Shown here: positions 1-13,713 of the stretch, piece after piece
How the letters are laid out: each line of letters starts with the position of its first letter
Position numbering within the stretch: the first letter of the stretch is position 1
DNA from: Trichopria drosophilae
Taxonomy: Eukaryota > Arthropoda > Insecta > Hymenoptera > Diapriidae
Direction of reading: 5' to 3'
Length of the DNA: 64,000 nt
Assembly (NCBI GenBank): GCA_030407085.1
Contig: CM059586.1
Span: forward strand, 83,015,501 to 83,079,500
Position numbers and translations under genes: made by a program
Notes under the pieces: model-generated
Seen by the model: only the letters and a program-made list of their open reading frames with translations
What the model was told of the DNA's origin: nothing
The model's database searches: none

Positions 1-1639
1 ATGAACTGTGAATTAGTAGTTTTTGGCTGGTTCAGATTAAGAGAGTAAATTTCAGATTTAATCAATTTAAAATTAACACCGGAATTCATCACAAAAGCCT
101 GCTGTACACCAGAATGAATTCTGCAGTATTCCCACTCTTTGAATGTGAGCTGTGCTCTGAAAATAAATTGTTCAATCGTAATTTTTACAGACACTTTGAA
201 CATGATACGTGAATGTTTAGTTAAAACCATTCTGCACTTTTTCATGCAGGTTCTGTGCAACCAACGAACTAGTATCATGCTCTAAACACGGTCTAACGGA
301 TGAGCAGCATTATTAATGTTTCCATGGATAACTTTGTGATGCGGTACAAAGTTATATGCATGATTGACGCAATGCAATTTATGCGCGAAAATGTGCAGGT
401 TCTCGTACTGAACGAAAAAGTTGTTTTCATGTGACGGGCTGTCAATGACAGGGCTGTGCAATCAATAACCGCAGCACTTATACACGCACTGCTCTATACG
501 CAGATCATACATATATATATCTCCCATGATGCGTTATAGGTATCCATATAACATCCGGTATTCCCTTCGACTTTTACCCTTCGCTATTCAACATACGCCT
601 TCCCTATAACCCTCGCAACAGTTCTATTTAATATGCCTTACCCATTCGGTGTTTACCCCTACTCGAATGCCGCGTAGGAAGTGTCTTGACCGTAAATTAT
701 GTCGATTTTGTACACTTGATTTTTTTCGAACCGTATGCTTCGATAAAGTGTTCCGATAGCAAAATTTATGGGGTTCTTCATATTCCAAAAAAAATGATAA
801 AGAAACTGTCAATATGATTGTATTCTTTACAAGATCTTGCAATCAATTGATAAATTTTGTGTAGACATCGAATAATAATTTTGTTGATGGTTTTGATAAT
901 CAAGTGTACAAACACTTATTCAACTCTTCATTCTTTTATTCATACATTTCCTATATGGGCAAGAGTTTGAAACTTGTTACTCAGTAGTTTGCAGGTCGCT
1001 GATTACAAATCTAACTCAAACTTTGAAATTGTAAAGTGCATATCAGGAATAGTCAACCATATTCGTAAATACTCAGTTGTTATTTGAAACTGAATAATCA
1101 GTGTATGAATATGATCTTCTCAATTTGCCATTTCGAATTGGTATCAAACGACTTCGAATGAACGAGTTACACTTTAAACTTTAAAATTAACTAACGACTC
1201 TTAATATCGATCATAAAGACTCCTTAATAAAATGCTTATAAAAATCAAACAAAAAATATTTTTTGTTTAAAAAGTCTGAATTTTTCTCAGTTTCTTTATT
1301 TATAACTATTTTAAATTTCACCCCTTCGCTGTGCATGTCTTGTTACAACACATAGTGAAAATGGGCCCATGTGCTTGTCTTGTGTAAAAGACATAAAAGA
1401 TAATGCAATAGACAAATAAATGAAGAGCATTTATTCGATAAGGAAGGGTACGTAGAGAACTTTGGAGGTAGCAGAACTTGAATTTGTGGTTAATATTTAC
1501 ATATTATAAAAGCTGATTTAATATTGCGGATGAAAAATAAAGAAATTTTGTAAAATTTCAGTAATTCAGTTTTATAAGATATGTATATATATATACATAT
1601 ATATTGTATCGTTATTGATAAAAATAATGCATTGCATGG
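1..1639. other. AT-rich stretch with nothing recognised
   Basis: No supported gene. GGTCGCTGATTACAAATCT at 993 is an isolated piece of the ATGGC repeat family. Confidence 0.35.
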
Positions 1640-1870
1640 TATTTGTCCGTTATTTGTTATGTATCTGCATAATAATTCATGGTAAAAATTTTGGAACCCA
1701 AAATACAGTATCCAACATGGCGGTTTAAAATGCGAATTTTTATTCCAGACTGTTTAAATTTATTACTCGAGAGATTTTGTGGTCCCTGATCACAAATCGT
1801 AAAATACAAAATGACGTACTCAATATGGCGGACCAAAATGCAAAATTTTACTGTAGGGGGTTAAAATTCA
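1640..1870. repeat. ATGGC (YY1/PHO-like) repeat family, about two units
   Basis: CCAACATGGCGGTTTAAAAT (1711-1730) and CAATATGGCGGACCAAAATG (1821-1840) are spaced about 108 bases apart within similar context. Related to the array at 43.2 kb. Confidence 0.65.
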
Positions 1871-4139
1871 TTACTATTGCAACCATTAAACTATAATAAA
1901 AACAAAATGGTAACAAAAAAATTATAAAAACAATTACGATGAAATTTTCTTTGTATAAACAGAAATAAAAAATATTTCCAATAAAGAATGTCTTTCCAAA
2001 TAAAAATAACAAAATATAAAAATTTTAAAATTACAAAAATAACAAACAAAAAAATGTTTTTAAAATAAAAGAAGGAGTGTAAAATTTTACCGTAACCTAC
2101 CAAGTGGTGCACTCTGAGATTATGAATTTTACGATAAAGTTTATTAGCAAATTAGAGAGGTAAGAAATTGATTGCACTTTGTTGTGAATTTGATGACCAC
2201 TAAACCGTCCGTCATTTAAAAACATTTGTAACGGTTAATCCAAAATTAATATTATAGCCTTTTGAAGACTTTTAAATATGAATTTGACACCTACATCTTA
2301 CCAAAAATACTACAAAAAGTTCTGTTCGTGTAGCTCCTCAACAACAGCTTTGTTGCTATTACAACCACAATTTTTTTCTCCGTGTATGATAATGTACTCA
2401 AGATTTTGAATATAATATAATAAATAAAAATAAAATGCCTAGTCTTTTCTCTTTAAATTTATAAATCTAAAAAAAATATTTCCAATTTTCTATTAAAAAC
2501 ATATATTGTGTTCAAATTTTTTTGATCGTGTCTGTTTTATTTATAAAACTATTTTTTGCACAATTTTTTAAATTATGGCCAAATGGACTGTAAACAATGT
2601 TCATTTGGTGACCTTTATTTGCAAGTTTTTAATTTCAAGGTAAACAGTCTAAATCGAATTATTATAATCATTATGAGTAAACAACAACATTTCAAGACCG
2701 TTTATATATAAAACATAGTGACATTTTTGTAAAGAGAATTTGTTAGTTTTGAAAATAAAAATCATTGGTAATAAATGATTGGCAAGAGGTTTGTAATCTT
2801 TGAACCTCTGCAATAAAGCAATACAAAGATGGTCGATATACCGTGAAAATGAAAAATTATTTTTCTTTTTTGGAGGTCGAATGTTAAAACATCAAAACAG
2901 TGCCTGTTTTTGCGGTAGTCTTAATCTTAGAATGACGGGTAAAGTGGCATTAACGAAAACAGGTACTTAAATGTTCGATTATTTATGTAATCTATATTAG
3001 AAATAAGCTTATTTTAAATCCATGTAAATTGTGCAATTTGTAACTATGCAATGGTGATAAATTAGTTTTAATAAAACTCGAAATTTTTAATTATTATTCA
3101 TTATCACATTTATTTATATTGAAAACATATATATGTTGGCAGCAGTGATTGAATGGGTTATACATTAAATGCGGTATCAATTACTGATGTTTAGACATGA
3201 TCTGAGATGCTATGGCCACTCGGTTAAGGGTCTAAGGGGTGAAAGCTCCTAGGGGAATTAGCTATCGGATACCGCAGGGCAGTAATACCATAATTCCCGA
3301 ATGATTTTATGTACTAACAACATCAAATAAAGATCTGTTTAAAAACTAAAGTATGTAAGAAATCTGTAGAACGACACTTTCGTAAAGTTAGTATCTGAAA
3401 AAGAAAGATATGGACATTGATCAATGTCCTAAGATACGGAGGAGTAGGAGAATTGCAAAATTAACAACAGGGTTTAACATTTTAAGTGAGGATTATTCAA
3501 CATTTCTGTCATTTCATATATAAAATGATTAATTTACATTGTTAGAATTGTTATAAGACTTCAAATAAAGGGACTGAAGTTCTTTTTGTATACACCATAC
3601 CTGAGTAATCAAACAAATACAGTCGGATCTCTTGATTAGGTGGATTTTAACATGTCAAAAATGAAGTTTGGTGGCAGGTCGTGATCCTAGTTAAATTGTT
3701 TCTATCAATCGTAACTTGTTTGTTTTTGTTAAAATCTACCTCTCAGAATTTGTTGAATAGAGATGCCCTGACTAGTAAAATATTATTCAGCTACATGAAT
3801 GAAAAGCAAACCATTAATGACATTAACTTCAATGCACCCACCTAAATGCAAATAAAAAGTTCATATTAAATGGGAAAAATTAGATTTTCATCGTCAAGTT
3901 AAAAAATAAGCACCCATCCCATTTAATAATTTAATTCTAAACTTGAATACATTGTACTAAGGGATAATTTGAAGCTAGTTACGCGGCACCTCTAACAAAT
4001 AGAATATACAAACCGGAACTATATGAAGGAATATTGTTTTATAGTAGTTTCCGTTTTTTGAGAAAAGTGAAACTAATCAAAATGAGTTGAAAGCGTTGAA
4101 AAGCCGTTTACTCACACATTGCACTGCTCGGCTTTCGCG
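1871..4139. other. AT-rich stretch with nothing recognised
   Basis: No supported gene. A GC-richer patch at 3205-3300 (GGCCACTCGGTTAAGG) has tRNA-like elements but no foldable tRNA. Confidence 0.35.
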
Positions 4140-4410
4140 GTTTTCAAAATAGAGCACTGCGATAGGTATCACCGGTGCTTTTGTATAATATAATCTTGAA
4201 GTTTGACAGAGCAGACAGAAGGGGAACGATGAAGATGCAGAAGGCGACAGGCGAGGAAAACGGCGAAGGAAAACGGAGGGGATAGCAAGGGGATTTGTTA
4301 GAATATGCCAAGATAGTAGACACTAAGCGGTGGTATATACACGAACCGACTTGAGGGTGAAGTATAAGCGAGACGGAGTATGAGATCAAGTGAGAAGGAG
4401 AGGCTGGAAG
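4140..4410. promoter_or_regulatory. purine-rich GC-elevated patch
   Basis: GA-rich + strand (GACAGGCGAGGAAAACGGCG and similar) with CpGs. The 90-codon minus frame reflects the bias. Similar to the islands at 42.2 and 56.1 kb. Confidence 0.25.
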
Positions 4411-5989
4411 TACCATATATTAGAATATTGAACGAAAATATAACCAAGTTTTGGTATAACTAAAAAAAGTGAAATATTAGAATAATTTTCAAATTTGATT
4501 TTATATTACAAGAAATGCGACTCATAAAAGTATTAAAAAGCGTGGTAACGGTTAGACAACTTTTAAACTAATTAGTAATAAGTAATTAAAAATTGCATAA
4601 TAAATGAAGTTGGAGATGCCAAAGAAAGGCTCTTGTACCCTTAAAATGAGAAAGAAGGATAGTATAATGAGGACATTCGGTGAAGCTGAGAAACCAAGAG
4701 GTTTGGTTGGGCTGTTTACGCAGGGAACAGGGCAAGGAGGGTAAAACCACCCCTTAAGCTCTTCGCGACTTGCTATCCTACAGATAAGATCAGCCGCATC
4801 CTCCAGTCAGGAAATGAAAATCGCGCCAACACTGTTTAATTTAGATAAAAGCATATGTTACACGACGTCGAGTCACAAGTCTCGAGGGATGGGATATCCT
4901 AGTTGCGGCTCGTCGGGTTTGAAATGGAAATCACCAGAAAATTTTTCAAGAAAAATTACTTTGTAATTATTCAATTTTAATTGAAATGCCATGTAATTAG
5001 ATTATAAATATTGTATTTTGGGATAGGGACAAAAGCATGGTAAATTAGGTAGTGATGATGATAGTCGTTAAGGACTATTAAATCCATATATATTGGATGG
5101 GTGTTTTGATTGAAGTACTTTGTTGGGTGGTTAACCAAGTATCATTACATTGTTCCGAATTTAATTGAACCTAATTACAAAATGAACATGATTAATATTT
5201 TGACGATATTTGTATTTTGCCTATCCAATGATCCAAATATATGAAATTGGAAAAATATCGCATTTTTTAAAGAACATTTGATTACATTTTTTTTTAAGTA
5301 AGTAAAATGTTTCTGATTTTAACACAATTTGAGTACGAATTTTACTGCACTTTAGTTAATCCAACATCCATTTTGTCAGTCAGTCGACTAAATGAATCCA
5401 TAACAATTACTAAATATTTTGTTCCCACTGCGTAAGTAACTGAACCTCAGTAACTAAAAATAACTAAATATTCTTTCAGTCTATACCGCAAAAACCACAA
5501 TCACTTCTCTTTTGCCTAATTTTTGCTTTAAATTATTGCTTGAATAGAAATCGTATAACTCGGCTTCGAATTACTGGATTTTGTCCTATGACCTTTCATT
5601 TTCTTCTTAGAGTATAAACACAGTCATATATGTTTAGTAACAAACTTTAGAAATGATTATTGCAGAGTTAGGCTAAGAAAAATGGAAAAAAAACATTTAA
5701 TTTTTTCATTTTCATGGTAAAAATTGTCGACTGAAAACCCGTTGTAATTCATTCCAAAATACGAAAAACAACAACAATCAGAGGTCATTCACCGACAGAA
5801 TCAATGTCCCTATGAGTGTACATGCGGCAGTACTCTCACTATTTCCAAGGACCCGGGAGTAATATTTATATTCTGATTTTGAACGACAGTTCGCGACAGT
5901 AGGCAATACCGGTGTTCTGTTAAACTTTTCTCAGTGTAGATTTCACACTTCTAACTCGGATTAGTCAGAAATAGTAACGGCAATCTTGA
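4411..5989. other. AT-rich stretch with nothing recognised
   Basis: No supported gene or strong repeat. A slightly GC-richer part at 4680-4920 is not recognised. Confidence 0.35.
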
Positions 5990-6065
5990 AAAGTACGAAT
6001 ACTATCTGAATGGTATTATCCAGCTGAATTGTAGAATACTAACCACTAGGCTAACTCGCCGAGTG
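5990..6065 (-). mobile_element. tRNA-like (A-box) SINE head fragment
   Basis: The minus strand reads GAGTTAGCCTAGTGGTTAGT, containing a perfect Pol III A box (TAGCCTAGTGG). No B box is found at the expected distance. Confidence 0.45.
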
Positions 6066-7179
6066 ATTTGTTATTGTCACTAACAAAAATCTTGACATTC
6101 TAAATGTAAATTTTACGTTGTAGCACTTCAAAACTAAAAGTCTCTTTGGTGACAGCACGTGATGACTGAAAACCGTCTAATTCTGTGTGTTATAACAGAA
6201 TACTGCAGCTATAATAATAACAATATTGACCTTTCGCAGTATCGTCATTGCTGAGAAACCATAGGCGGTCCGAATTGGAACAGGGTTCGAATTGGACCAC
6301 GTCCTCCTGGTTATTTATAGTGATTTTCATTTACGATTTTCACGGAAAACCGGTCGCGGTATCAGAAATTATGATTTTGCTCGATGCAACCAAAGCAATC
6401 ACAATTAAGAGAATAAAATATTTCTCTTAACCTAATTTACATTCATTATAAAGGAAGTTATTTCAAGAAATTATTTTGTTTTTAAATTTTTTAAATATAA
6501 CCTCATATTTGTCATCAGTGACCTCAAAAACCCAGAGTATCAACTTTTCGCTTGAGATTTATTTTGTGTTCAGCAATTTTTCAAAAAGGTGACAACCTGC
6601 AAGTTTAAAAAATCCACTTTCGCCACTTTTGAAAATTTTCTGCAAAATATTTATTTCCCGAGATAAAAAAAATGATTGTACAGAGGTGTAGTATTTTTTG
6701 CCATCTTTCTAATGGCCTCTTGTACATTAACGATTGTTTACTTTTATAATAAGTTATGAGCAATGCCACTAAGGAATGGTAATCTGCTGGAAAACAATTA
6801 TCATATATTTATCATGTGAAAAATTGTTATTATTCCTTTAATACATCACAATAATGTCTTAAAATATTGTTTTAGAATTCCCAATATTTCAAAAATATAC
6901 TACAATATTTACCACAAAGAATAGCAAATTTGTCCATCAAAATTATGTCCTATAATGGTACACTTGGCAAGAACCGTTTTTCTCCGTATGTATCACTAAT
7001 TATTCATGAACTATATGTCAGCAAATGTACACATCTGATTCTACTACTGATTACTCAGCGGAACTTAAATAAAAACAAGTCTAACTGTTTTTAAAAATTA
7101 TGCCATAATTTCCATCGTTGAAACTTTCTTTCTGTGAATTTATTCAAGAACGAAAGATGCAGGATTGGGAAAATAAAAA

Positions 7180-7770
7180 GAGCAGAGAGGCAGCGTTCTG
7201 GTGCTTTTTATCGAGGAAAAACCTCCAGGTTCTCCCTTTTCGGAATGTCGCGAGATTCTCGTATGCCGATAGAAAAGACCAGAGCGCACTTTTATACCCG
7301 GTTAAAGTTTCGGAAGTTATTTTGACTTTCGAAACTGAATGCTGCCGTGGCCTCCCCTGTCGTCAGCGGTTGACGTTTCACATCATCCCTGTACCCCATC
7401 TCTCCCTTACAGTCTCTTTCTATCTTCTTACTTGACTTTTCGTCTTCTTTGTCTAGATTCACTCAGGTCGTTGTTACGGTCACAATTTCTGTCCTTGTCT
7501 ATCCACCCCACTCTTCTCCGATAACACTTTGCATCTTCCTCTTGTGTTTTCTTTTTCTCTTTCTGCGTAGCTTGTTCGTCCTTCAGAGGAGACCCAAGTC
7601 GAGCTAAAAGTTAGCAATCTTATAATAGAAGTTCGCTGAATACAAAATCACTGAACCGACGACGACAACGCAACCCCTCTTGCAACTTGTATCGTATAAT
7701 GGAACGTTCGTGGCGAAAAAGACACATCTTCTTTTGCGAAGCCACAACCTAGTGCAAAGGTCTTTAGCGA
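7180..7770. promoter_or_regulatory. GC-elevated, pyrimidine-rich island
   Basis: G+C is higher, with CpGs and a strong C/T bias (7340-7570), against AT-rich flanks. Overlapping short frames in different phases are not a gene. A candidate regulatory island like those at 32.4 and 42.2 kb. Confidence 0.3.
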
Positions 7771-8344
7771 CGGTGTTCGAGGTGATTAGGTGATTAAATT
7801 TATCACGAGAGTCATTAATGTTATCGGAATAGCAGTCACTGGTCTCAGACGAATATATTTATAATGAAACTTAGAATATTACGTAAACAGAAATGAGATT
7901 GTTGAACATTAGCAGATATGCTTATATAATTTTTATTGCATAGTTTATTTTCTGGCTTAGAAACGTGGTTTGAAATTATATACTGCAAAAATGTTCACAA
8001 ATTAGCTAGTAACCAGTTGTTTCGTTGCAAAACTGTTTCAGAACATTACATGAAATAAGTGGAGTTAATCTGTCCTAACAGACTTTTAAAAATCCTACAT
8101 TGGGGTAACATTTCATTTCATGTTAGAAAATGGGATAGGACGGGTTCCATTTTCCAATGGTTTACAATGTAAAATGTGCGAATGTTCTCTAACCTTAAAA
8201 TGAACCTTATCTACACTATAGTTATATCACTGACGACAATGTGGAGTAAGGAAAGTCATAAATGATCGGAAAATTAAACATCATTTTACGACGGAGATTC
8301 ATACCGTACCATACGGCAAACCAACCGGAATAGTATATTATGCT

Positions 8345-8845
8345 TCAAGGGAGGAAAGCGCGCCATTCCTGAGCGGGAGATTTGCTGCCCGAACGATGCG
8401 AGGGCAACACGCCTGCGAGGTGCGCATGCTTGCCTCCCGTGTGGCATACGCTATTTTCCTCCCGACCCCATCCATTACTCCCGCTGACGGCGCTTTCCGT
8501 CCCTAGGGAGTAATGAGAACGAAGTGCGCATGAGCGCTGGCGCCCGGGCGGGATCGGCAACTTTCGTCCCGCGTTCCAGGCATGGAATAGTACATTACTC
8601 AACGAGGGAGGTAAAATAAAGAATGTCTCAGACTGCGTGTAATTTTCACCCGAGGCGACGCCTCTGGTGAGAAACAGGCAGTCTGAGGCATTCTTTTTTA
8701 CTTCCCGAGGGAAGTATACGATTTTTTTTTATGGCCGAGAGGATAAGCGGCATCTTTTCTTCCGATTGCGGGAGGAAAGTTGTTGCTTTCCTCCCGGTGT
8801 GAAGAAATAAGGACATTCCGACGCGGTCGGGAGAAAAAGGAATTT
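8345..8845. repeat. dispersed GC-rich repeat, copy 1, with a hairpin-bearing insert
   Basis: It matches copy 2 (19440-19685) across CTCCCGTGTGGCAT to GGCATGGAATA, and again at GACATTCCGACGCGGTCGGG (8814-8833). Between these, 8591-8812 is extra sequence absent from copy 2. Segment 8348-8400 is inverted relative to copy 2 (19449-19502). Confidence 0.8.
8603..8711. repeat. about 105-nt strong hairpin
   Basis: The arms pair through GAATGTCTCAGACTGC / GCAGTCTGAGGCATTC, TTTTCACC / GGTGAGAAA and GAGGCG / CGCCTC, with outer extension CGAGGGAGGTAAAATAAAG / CTTTTTTACTTCCCGAGG. The loop is 1-3 bases and the stem about 48 bp with few mismatches. It is pre-miRNA-sized but lies inside a repeat. Confidence 0.65.
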
Positions 8846-9029
8846 TTTAGGTATTTTTACAAAGTTATTATTAAAAAAAATGACAACACCTGTTCTTTTA
8901 CCGTGTTATTTTATTTATAACATAACCTACATTTCGCACAACTCTTGATTCATTCCCGTGTGGAAACAGAAGTGAATTTTTCGTCGAGTACCCTATTTTC
9001 TAAAAGTGAATAAAATGAAACAAATACGA

Positions 9030-9115
9030 TTCTGACAGGAATCGAATCCAGATCTCCCTCAATCTTATCATATTTCTGGTAATACTTGTTGATTTAGTAG
9101 GCGTAAAAGGACCAA
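9030..9115 (-). mobile_element. degenerate tRNA-derived SINE-like fragment
   Basis: The minus strand reads GGAGATCTGGATTCGATTCC, a T-arm-like segment; it resembles the copy at 28.2 kb. Confidence 0.4.
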
Positions 9116-9249
9116 TGTATTAAGATAGGGTTTTCGCTGAGTCACCGTTGTTAAAAATCATTGAAAAATGCCCATTTTTAACACCTACTGAATCAAATTA
9201 CTACATTGTATATCTAGGGCAGAAAGGAAAAGATTTGGGACAGACGCGT

Positions 9250-9935
9250 CATGCAGGATGGGTCTTGTTTCCGCTTCCTTCATTCTAGCCGTGATATACA
9301 TGCTATTTTTTGCCACACCTCTACATAAAAAACTGCGCCTTTATAATGATGGTGAAGTATACGGTGGGTGCGAAATCGTGAAAATGGGGAAACGGGCGCG
9401 AAAGTGTGTGAGAAGCGCCCGGTGGAGCGGGCGCGAAAACGCGAAAAGTGGCCGCCGGACCCGAGAAGGCATACGCACAGAAGAAGTTTCATATTGCACG
9501 CTTTACCGGCACGCAAAGGCGCGATTTTTGTGGAGGTATTATAACAAATTATTTTCGTATCACGGGCGTAAAAGGTATTTTACCCCCTTGATACGAAATA
9601 GTATTTTTCGTCCCTAGGGCGCAAAACGTTGCGCCCGTGGTTGCCCGTGGTTCAAACGTTATTTTTTGTCGAAGGACTAGCCGCAAAATGCCCCGCCGGA
9701 ACCCCCCCCCCCCCCTTCTCTGCAATTAAAAAAATGATTACACACAACATATAATAAGTGGTAGCAAAATAGTTCATAGTATAATTAGGCGAAGGACAGT
9801 GGATTGGGGCAGGAAAGGGGGGGGTTCGGGGGGGCGAAGCCCCTCCGACATAAATGAAATTCTGATTTTTAAGAAAAAAAAAATGAAAAACCGGCGAAGG
9901 ACGAACGATTGATAACTTTATTGAATAACACAATT
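9250..9935. repeat. GC-rich repeat block with poly-C and poly-G tracts
   Basis: GCGCGAAA-type motifs (9370-9520), GTCCCTAGGGCGCAAAACG and an inverted GTATCACGGGCGT/ATACGAAATA pair lead into a C14-15 run (about 9702-9716) opposite a G-rich run (about 9817-9836), each followed or preceded by GAAGGAC. It continues as GCGCCC/GGGCGCAAAATCGC at 10215-10300. The 119-codon frame is not supported as a gene. Confidence 0.6.
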
Positions 9936-10599
9936 ACAATTTGTTTAATTGTATATTTATATATTTCTAAGAAAAGTTTTGTTTATTATTTTGACCAAAC
10001 AAAAGATAATTTATTCGGAAAATCATATACTAATTATTTAAGCAGAGCGGTATAGAAGCAACCAATCAGTTTTGATCTAAATTGGTCTTTCTCCTTCCTC
10101 AACATGCGCATTGCTATACCTCTCTTATTGTACCATGCCTATGATCAGAGATTTTCCTCCTCTCCTTTTCTATAAACAAAAGAAAATTCAGCAATGCGAT
10201 TAATATGTTTTTCCGCTCCCCCCAATTTTGCGCCCTCGCGGGTGCGAAATCGCATTTTGCGCCCTGAAAACGGGGCGCAAAATCGCATTTTGCGGCCTAC
10301 TGCGACAAAAATAATTATTCTACTTCAAGAACCCTTTTTATAAACGCGTAACATTCTGGGTGATTATAATTAATACAATTACGTTTGATAACCAACACAT
10401 TAATATTTAATACAAATCTATACATAGAGGCAAAAAAATATTTTCCTAACAAATATTCTTCATATATTTTATAATTATTTATGATTAATAGAAATTAACA
10501 ATAGTTACTGGTTAGTGTGATCAGAATATATCAATAATTACGTACATAAAACATTTCAATTTTTCACATTGTTATTATTAATATGTACAAAACTATTGT

Positions 10600-10880
10600 A
10601 CAAAATCATAAGAGTGGAAACGGTTCCTGTGCCGTCATCCATCGCGACCGCGGCGACCGGCCAACTTCAATGATCAATTTCTCGACAACGAAGAAAAACA
10701 TATCGTTGCTGATTTTTTGTAGAATACACAATGATGGTAAAAAACGTTTTCAGAATTTGTTATCATATTCTTGAATGTTTAAAAATTATGGGAAAAATAT
10801 ACTGTTAAATAAATAACGGAAAAATTTTTTGTTCCACAATGTTCAGAATTTTATATTAAAATTCAACATTTTTCGGACAA
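10600..10880. repeat. diverged copy of the 361-bp foldback repeat
   Basis: GGCGACCGGCCAACTTCAAT, ATCGTTGCTGATTTTTTGTA and TATATTAAAATTCAACATTT match the units at 19.7-20.3 kb in the same orientation. Confidence 0.7.
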
Positions 10881-11629
10881 ATTCCCCCATTTACATTCCG
10901 ACAACGTTGCATTAAAAGTTATACATTTTTGAGAAAAAAGTATTGAAATTTTTATTTGTTTATAACGCGATAAATTTTGAAATTAAAAAAATTCACTTGA
11001 GGCAATATTCTATTTTTCCAAAAGCTACCGATATGTGAAATTACACCACTTTCTGAAACAAGACTGATATTTCTCACCTCACGTGGAATGTCTCGACATT
11101 CTGGAAATGTTCTGATATGTTTTAAAAAAATGCATGAAATTTAATGAAAATGTTTCGGAGACAAATTCCAAGCATGTACATTAAAAATACTTAATATTGT
11201 TCACAAAAATTTCGAATGAAATTTTCATCAATTTATTTGCAGGAAATTTGCTTCCTTTACATTGCATGAAATTTAATGAACCTTAGATGACTTGTAATGA
11301 ACTATACATAAAAATTGCATTAATGCAGTTGCTTGAATTTTGCTTCCAGGATATTTCATTCGCTGAAGAGATAATATGACTAAAGTATTTAGGATATCCC
11401 TAATGGAAAATTTATCGTCAGATTAAAAAACAAACGTTAAAATTAGGAGCATTATTATAGCTCTTATATTCTATTTATTTTAAATTAACTTGACTTCTCT
11501 GTTATATATATGTATGCAGGTATTATACAATTATGTAATTTCAAAGACAATTCATTTTCATTATCTTATGCTACTTTTACGTAATTTAACATGAGCGAAA
11601 ATAAATGATTAATGCTCGTAAATAAATAA

Positions 11630-11695
11630 GAAAAACACTTGTCCCAATGGGAATAGAACCCGGGTCTATCGGTTATTACGGTAACGCAATACATA
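11630..11695 (-). mobile_element. tRNA-derived SINE-like fragment abutting the CACTCTAAA element
   Basis: The minus strand reads GACCCGGGTTCTATTCCCAT, with a one-base-changed B box, and GGGACAAG as in the copy at 63.9 kb. Confidence 0.5.
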
Positions 11696-13713
11696 CACTC
11701 TAAAATTATTGAACTGAAATTTCAGTCTATATGGGTGGAAACAGGGGTAGGCCAAATTCGAATACATTTGAGTTATTTGGAGTCAAAATATACTCCAATA
11801 GCGCCAATATAAACGCGAAAAAACAGAATGGCTACTGAATACTGATAGGCAGGACTAATTAGACTTTTTTTTTTATCAACTTGTTATATAACACAGTCAA
11901 TTTTGAAGATTTTGAAACGAATAAAAAAAGAAATTGTTAGTTACAGATTTCAACATCTAATGGTGAAATAACAAATTATATGGGCATTGTTCTAGAAATT
12001 TTAAATTTTATGTTGTCGCTCATTATATGATACCTTAAAAATTTTAAATATAACTTTGCAACACTACAGATCAACAAATTTTTGTTCGTTTTACATGTAA
12101 TAAGTATTTATTACTAATTACAGATATGTAGAAAACAATGAGAGTAAATAAAAGTAGTGAATTTGCCTGTTTTTGGTGCGCGACACTCACTGCATTTTTT
12201 CAGTTTTAACACTGAAACTTTTTGAACCTTTTTTTTTATGGTCTGTGGTTTTTTGTGGAAGTATTTGGGGATGTAAACAAATGAAAAATCCTTAACTTAA
12301 TGATGTGCCTCACGGAGGAATAAAATTATATACCTTCAAACTTGCGTGATAACTTTTTTTTTATAGTTGACAATTTAGCAATCAACCTTAGATAATTTTT
12401 TTCACATTGGTTCTTAAGACATCACACAAAAGGGGTACATTACCTATATGATAAGAAGTAATTTGAGCCTTTGCCCGAATGTGTGCCACCTATACATAAA
12501 AAATGCGACCACATCAAACTTTAAATTTCCAAGCGAAACTCACTTTGAAAAATCAAATTATTTGATGGCACATCTACAATTTAGCTTCTAAGTACTTTGG
12601 AATCATTGTGATCTTTTCTCCTATGTTATTAAAGTATTTATAACTTTTGTGTTTTTTTAATACAACAAAAAACACATTTTTTGACAATAATAAAACGATT
12701 ATTATTTACAAATCGTTTTAATTTTTTGGTATTCTTAATGTTAAATCATGTATTTGGATTTCGAGTTTTAATGAAAACTGACTTTGGATTTGTAAATCAG
12801 TGGCCTCAAAAACCCTAACATATCAAATTTTATAAAAATCAAAGATATTTGGTAAAAATAGTCCGCCATATTTAATCCATTATTTTAAATTTGAATAACT
12901 ATTAACTAGACGTTTAATTTTATATACTAGTTTCTAAAAATTAGAAGCTAAAAAAAAATGCAATTTTCTTCAACCTCAAAGTTTAAAAGTTCTAGAATAA
13001 TGCCCATATATCTCAATAAACAATGAGGTTATTCATATTTTTCTACGCAACAGCAAACTGTACCTTTAGGCTCTTCGTTTATGGCGCGAATTTCAAGTAT
13101 TCGAAAAGTGTCAGCGATAAAGTTGTTCAGAAACGTATGAACAAATTTTATGAAAAGTGTTATCTTTATTGCTCTAAAATAAAAAAGTACTGAATGTTTA
13201 AAGTTGGTGGCAGCCGATGACCATAGCGCCATGTGCTTTGGGCCCTGAATAGCTTTATCGTTTATTGAGACAGATAATTTGTTCTTTCTTCGATCTACTT
13301 TCGTAGACATTAGAATCAACGTCATAGAATTCGACAATATTCATATGACGCGTTTTATACGCTACTACGGCTTGACTGAGGAATTACTTATAACCGAATG
13401 AAAATCTGGCAGCTACAAACCATACTACTGTCCCTTCAGTTATCTGATTCCATCATAGATTTCTGTTATAGTTTCGTAATTTTCTGGTAATGTTATATAA
13501 TGTTTCTTTATGTTACAGAATTTAGTAAAATTCTATTAACTCTATAACATAAAAGCATCCCAATTTTCCGAACATTTCTAACAGTATAGCATATGAAACA
13601 CCTGAAAGGGGCAAATCTGACTCCCAGAGAGTAAAATTGGCGCTTAAAGAAGTGAAATTTAACCATGACTGCATTTTTTGGACTGCGCAATTGAGTCCAA
13701 TAATTTTAGAATG
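11696..13713. mobile_element. 2.0-kb inverted-repeat element with CACTCTAAA ends
   Basis: The left end CACTCTAAAATTATTGAACT matches the inverted right end AGTCCAATAATTTTAGAATG. TA precedes the left end; the right flank is mutated to TG. The interior has arms in common with the elements at 30.8 and 60.8 kb. Frames at 13029-13337 and 13508-13690 show no domain. Confidence 0.7.

Noticed and set aside
3205..3300. tRNA-like GGCCACTCGGTTAAGG segment
   Set aside because: No acceptor stem or B box at a workable distance; cannot be folded as a tRNA.
9258..9617. 119-codon + frame
   Set aside because: It lies in a GC-rich repeat with GCGAAA motifs; basic low-complexity product without recognisable domain.
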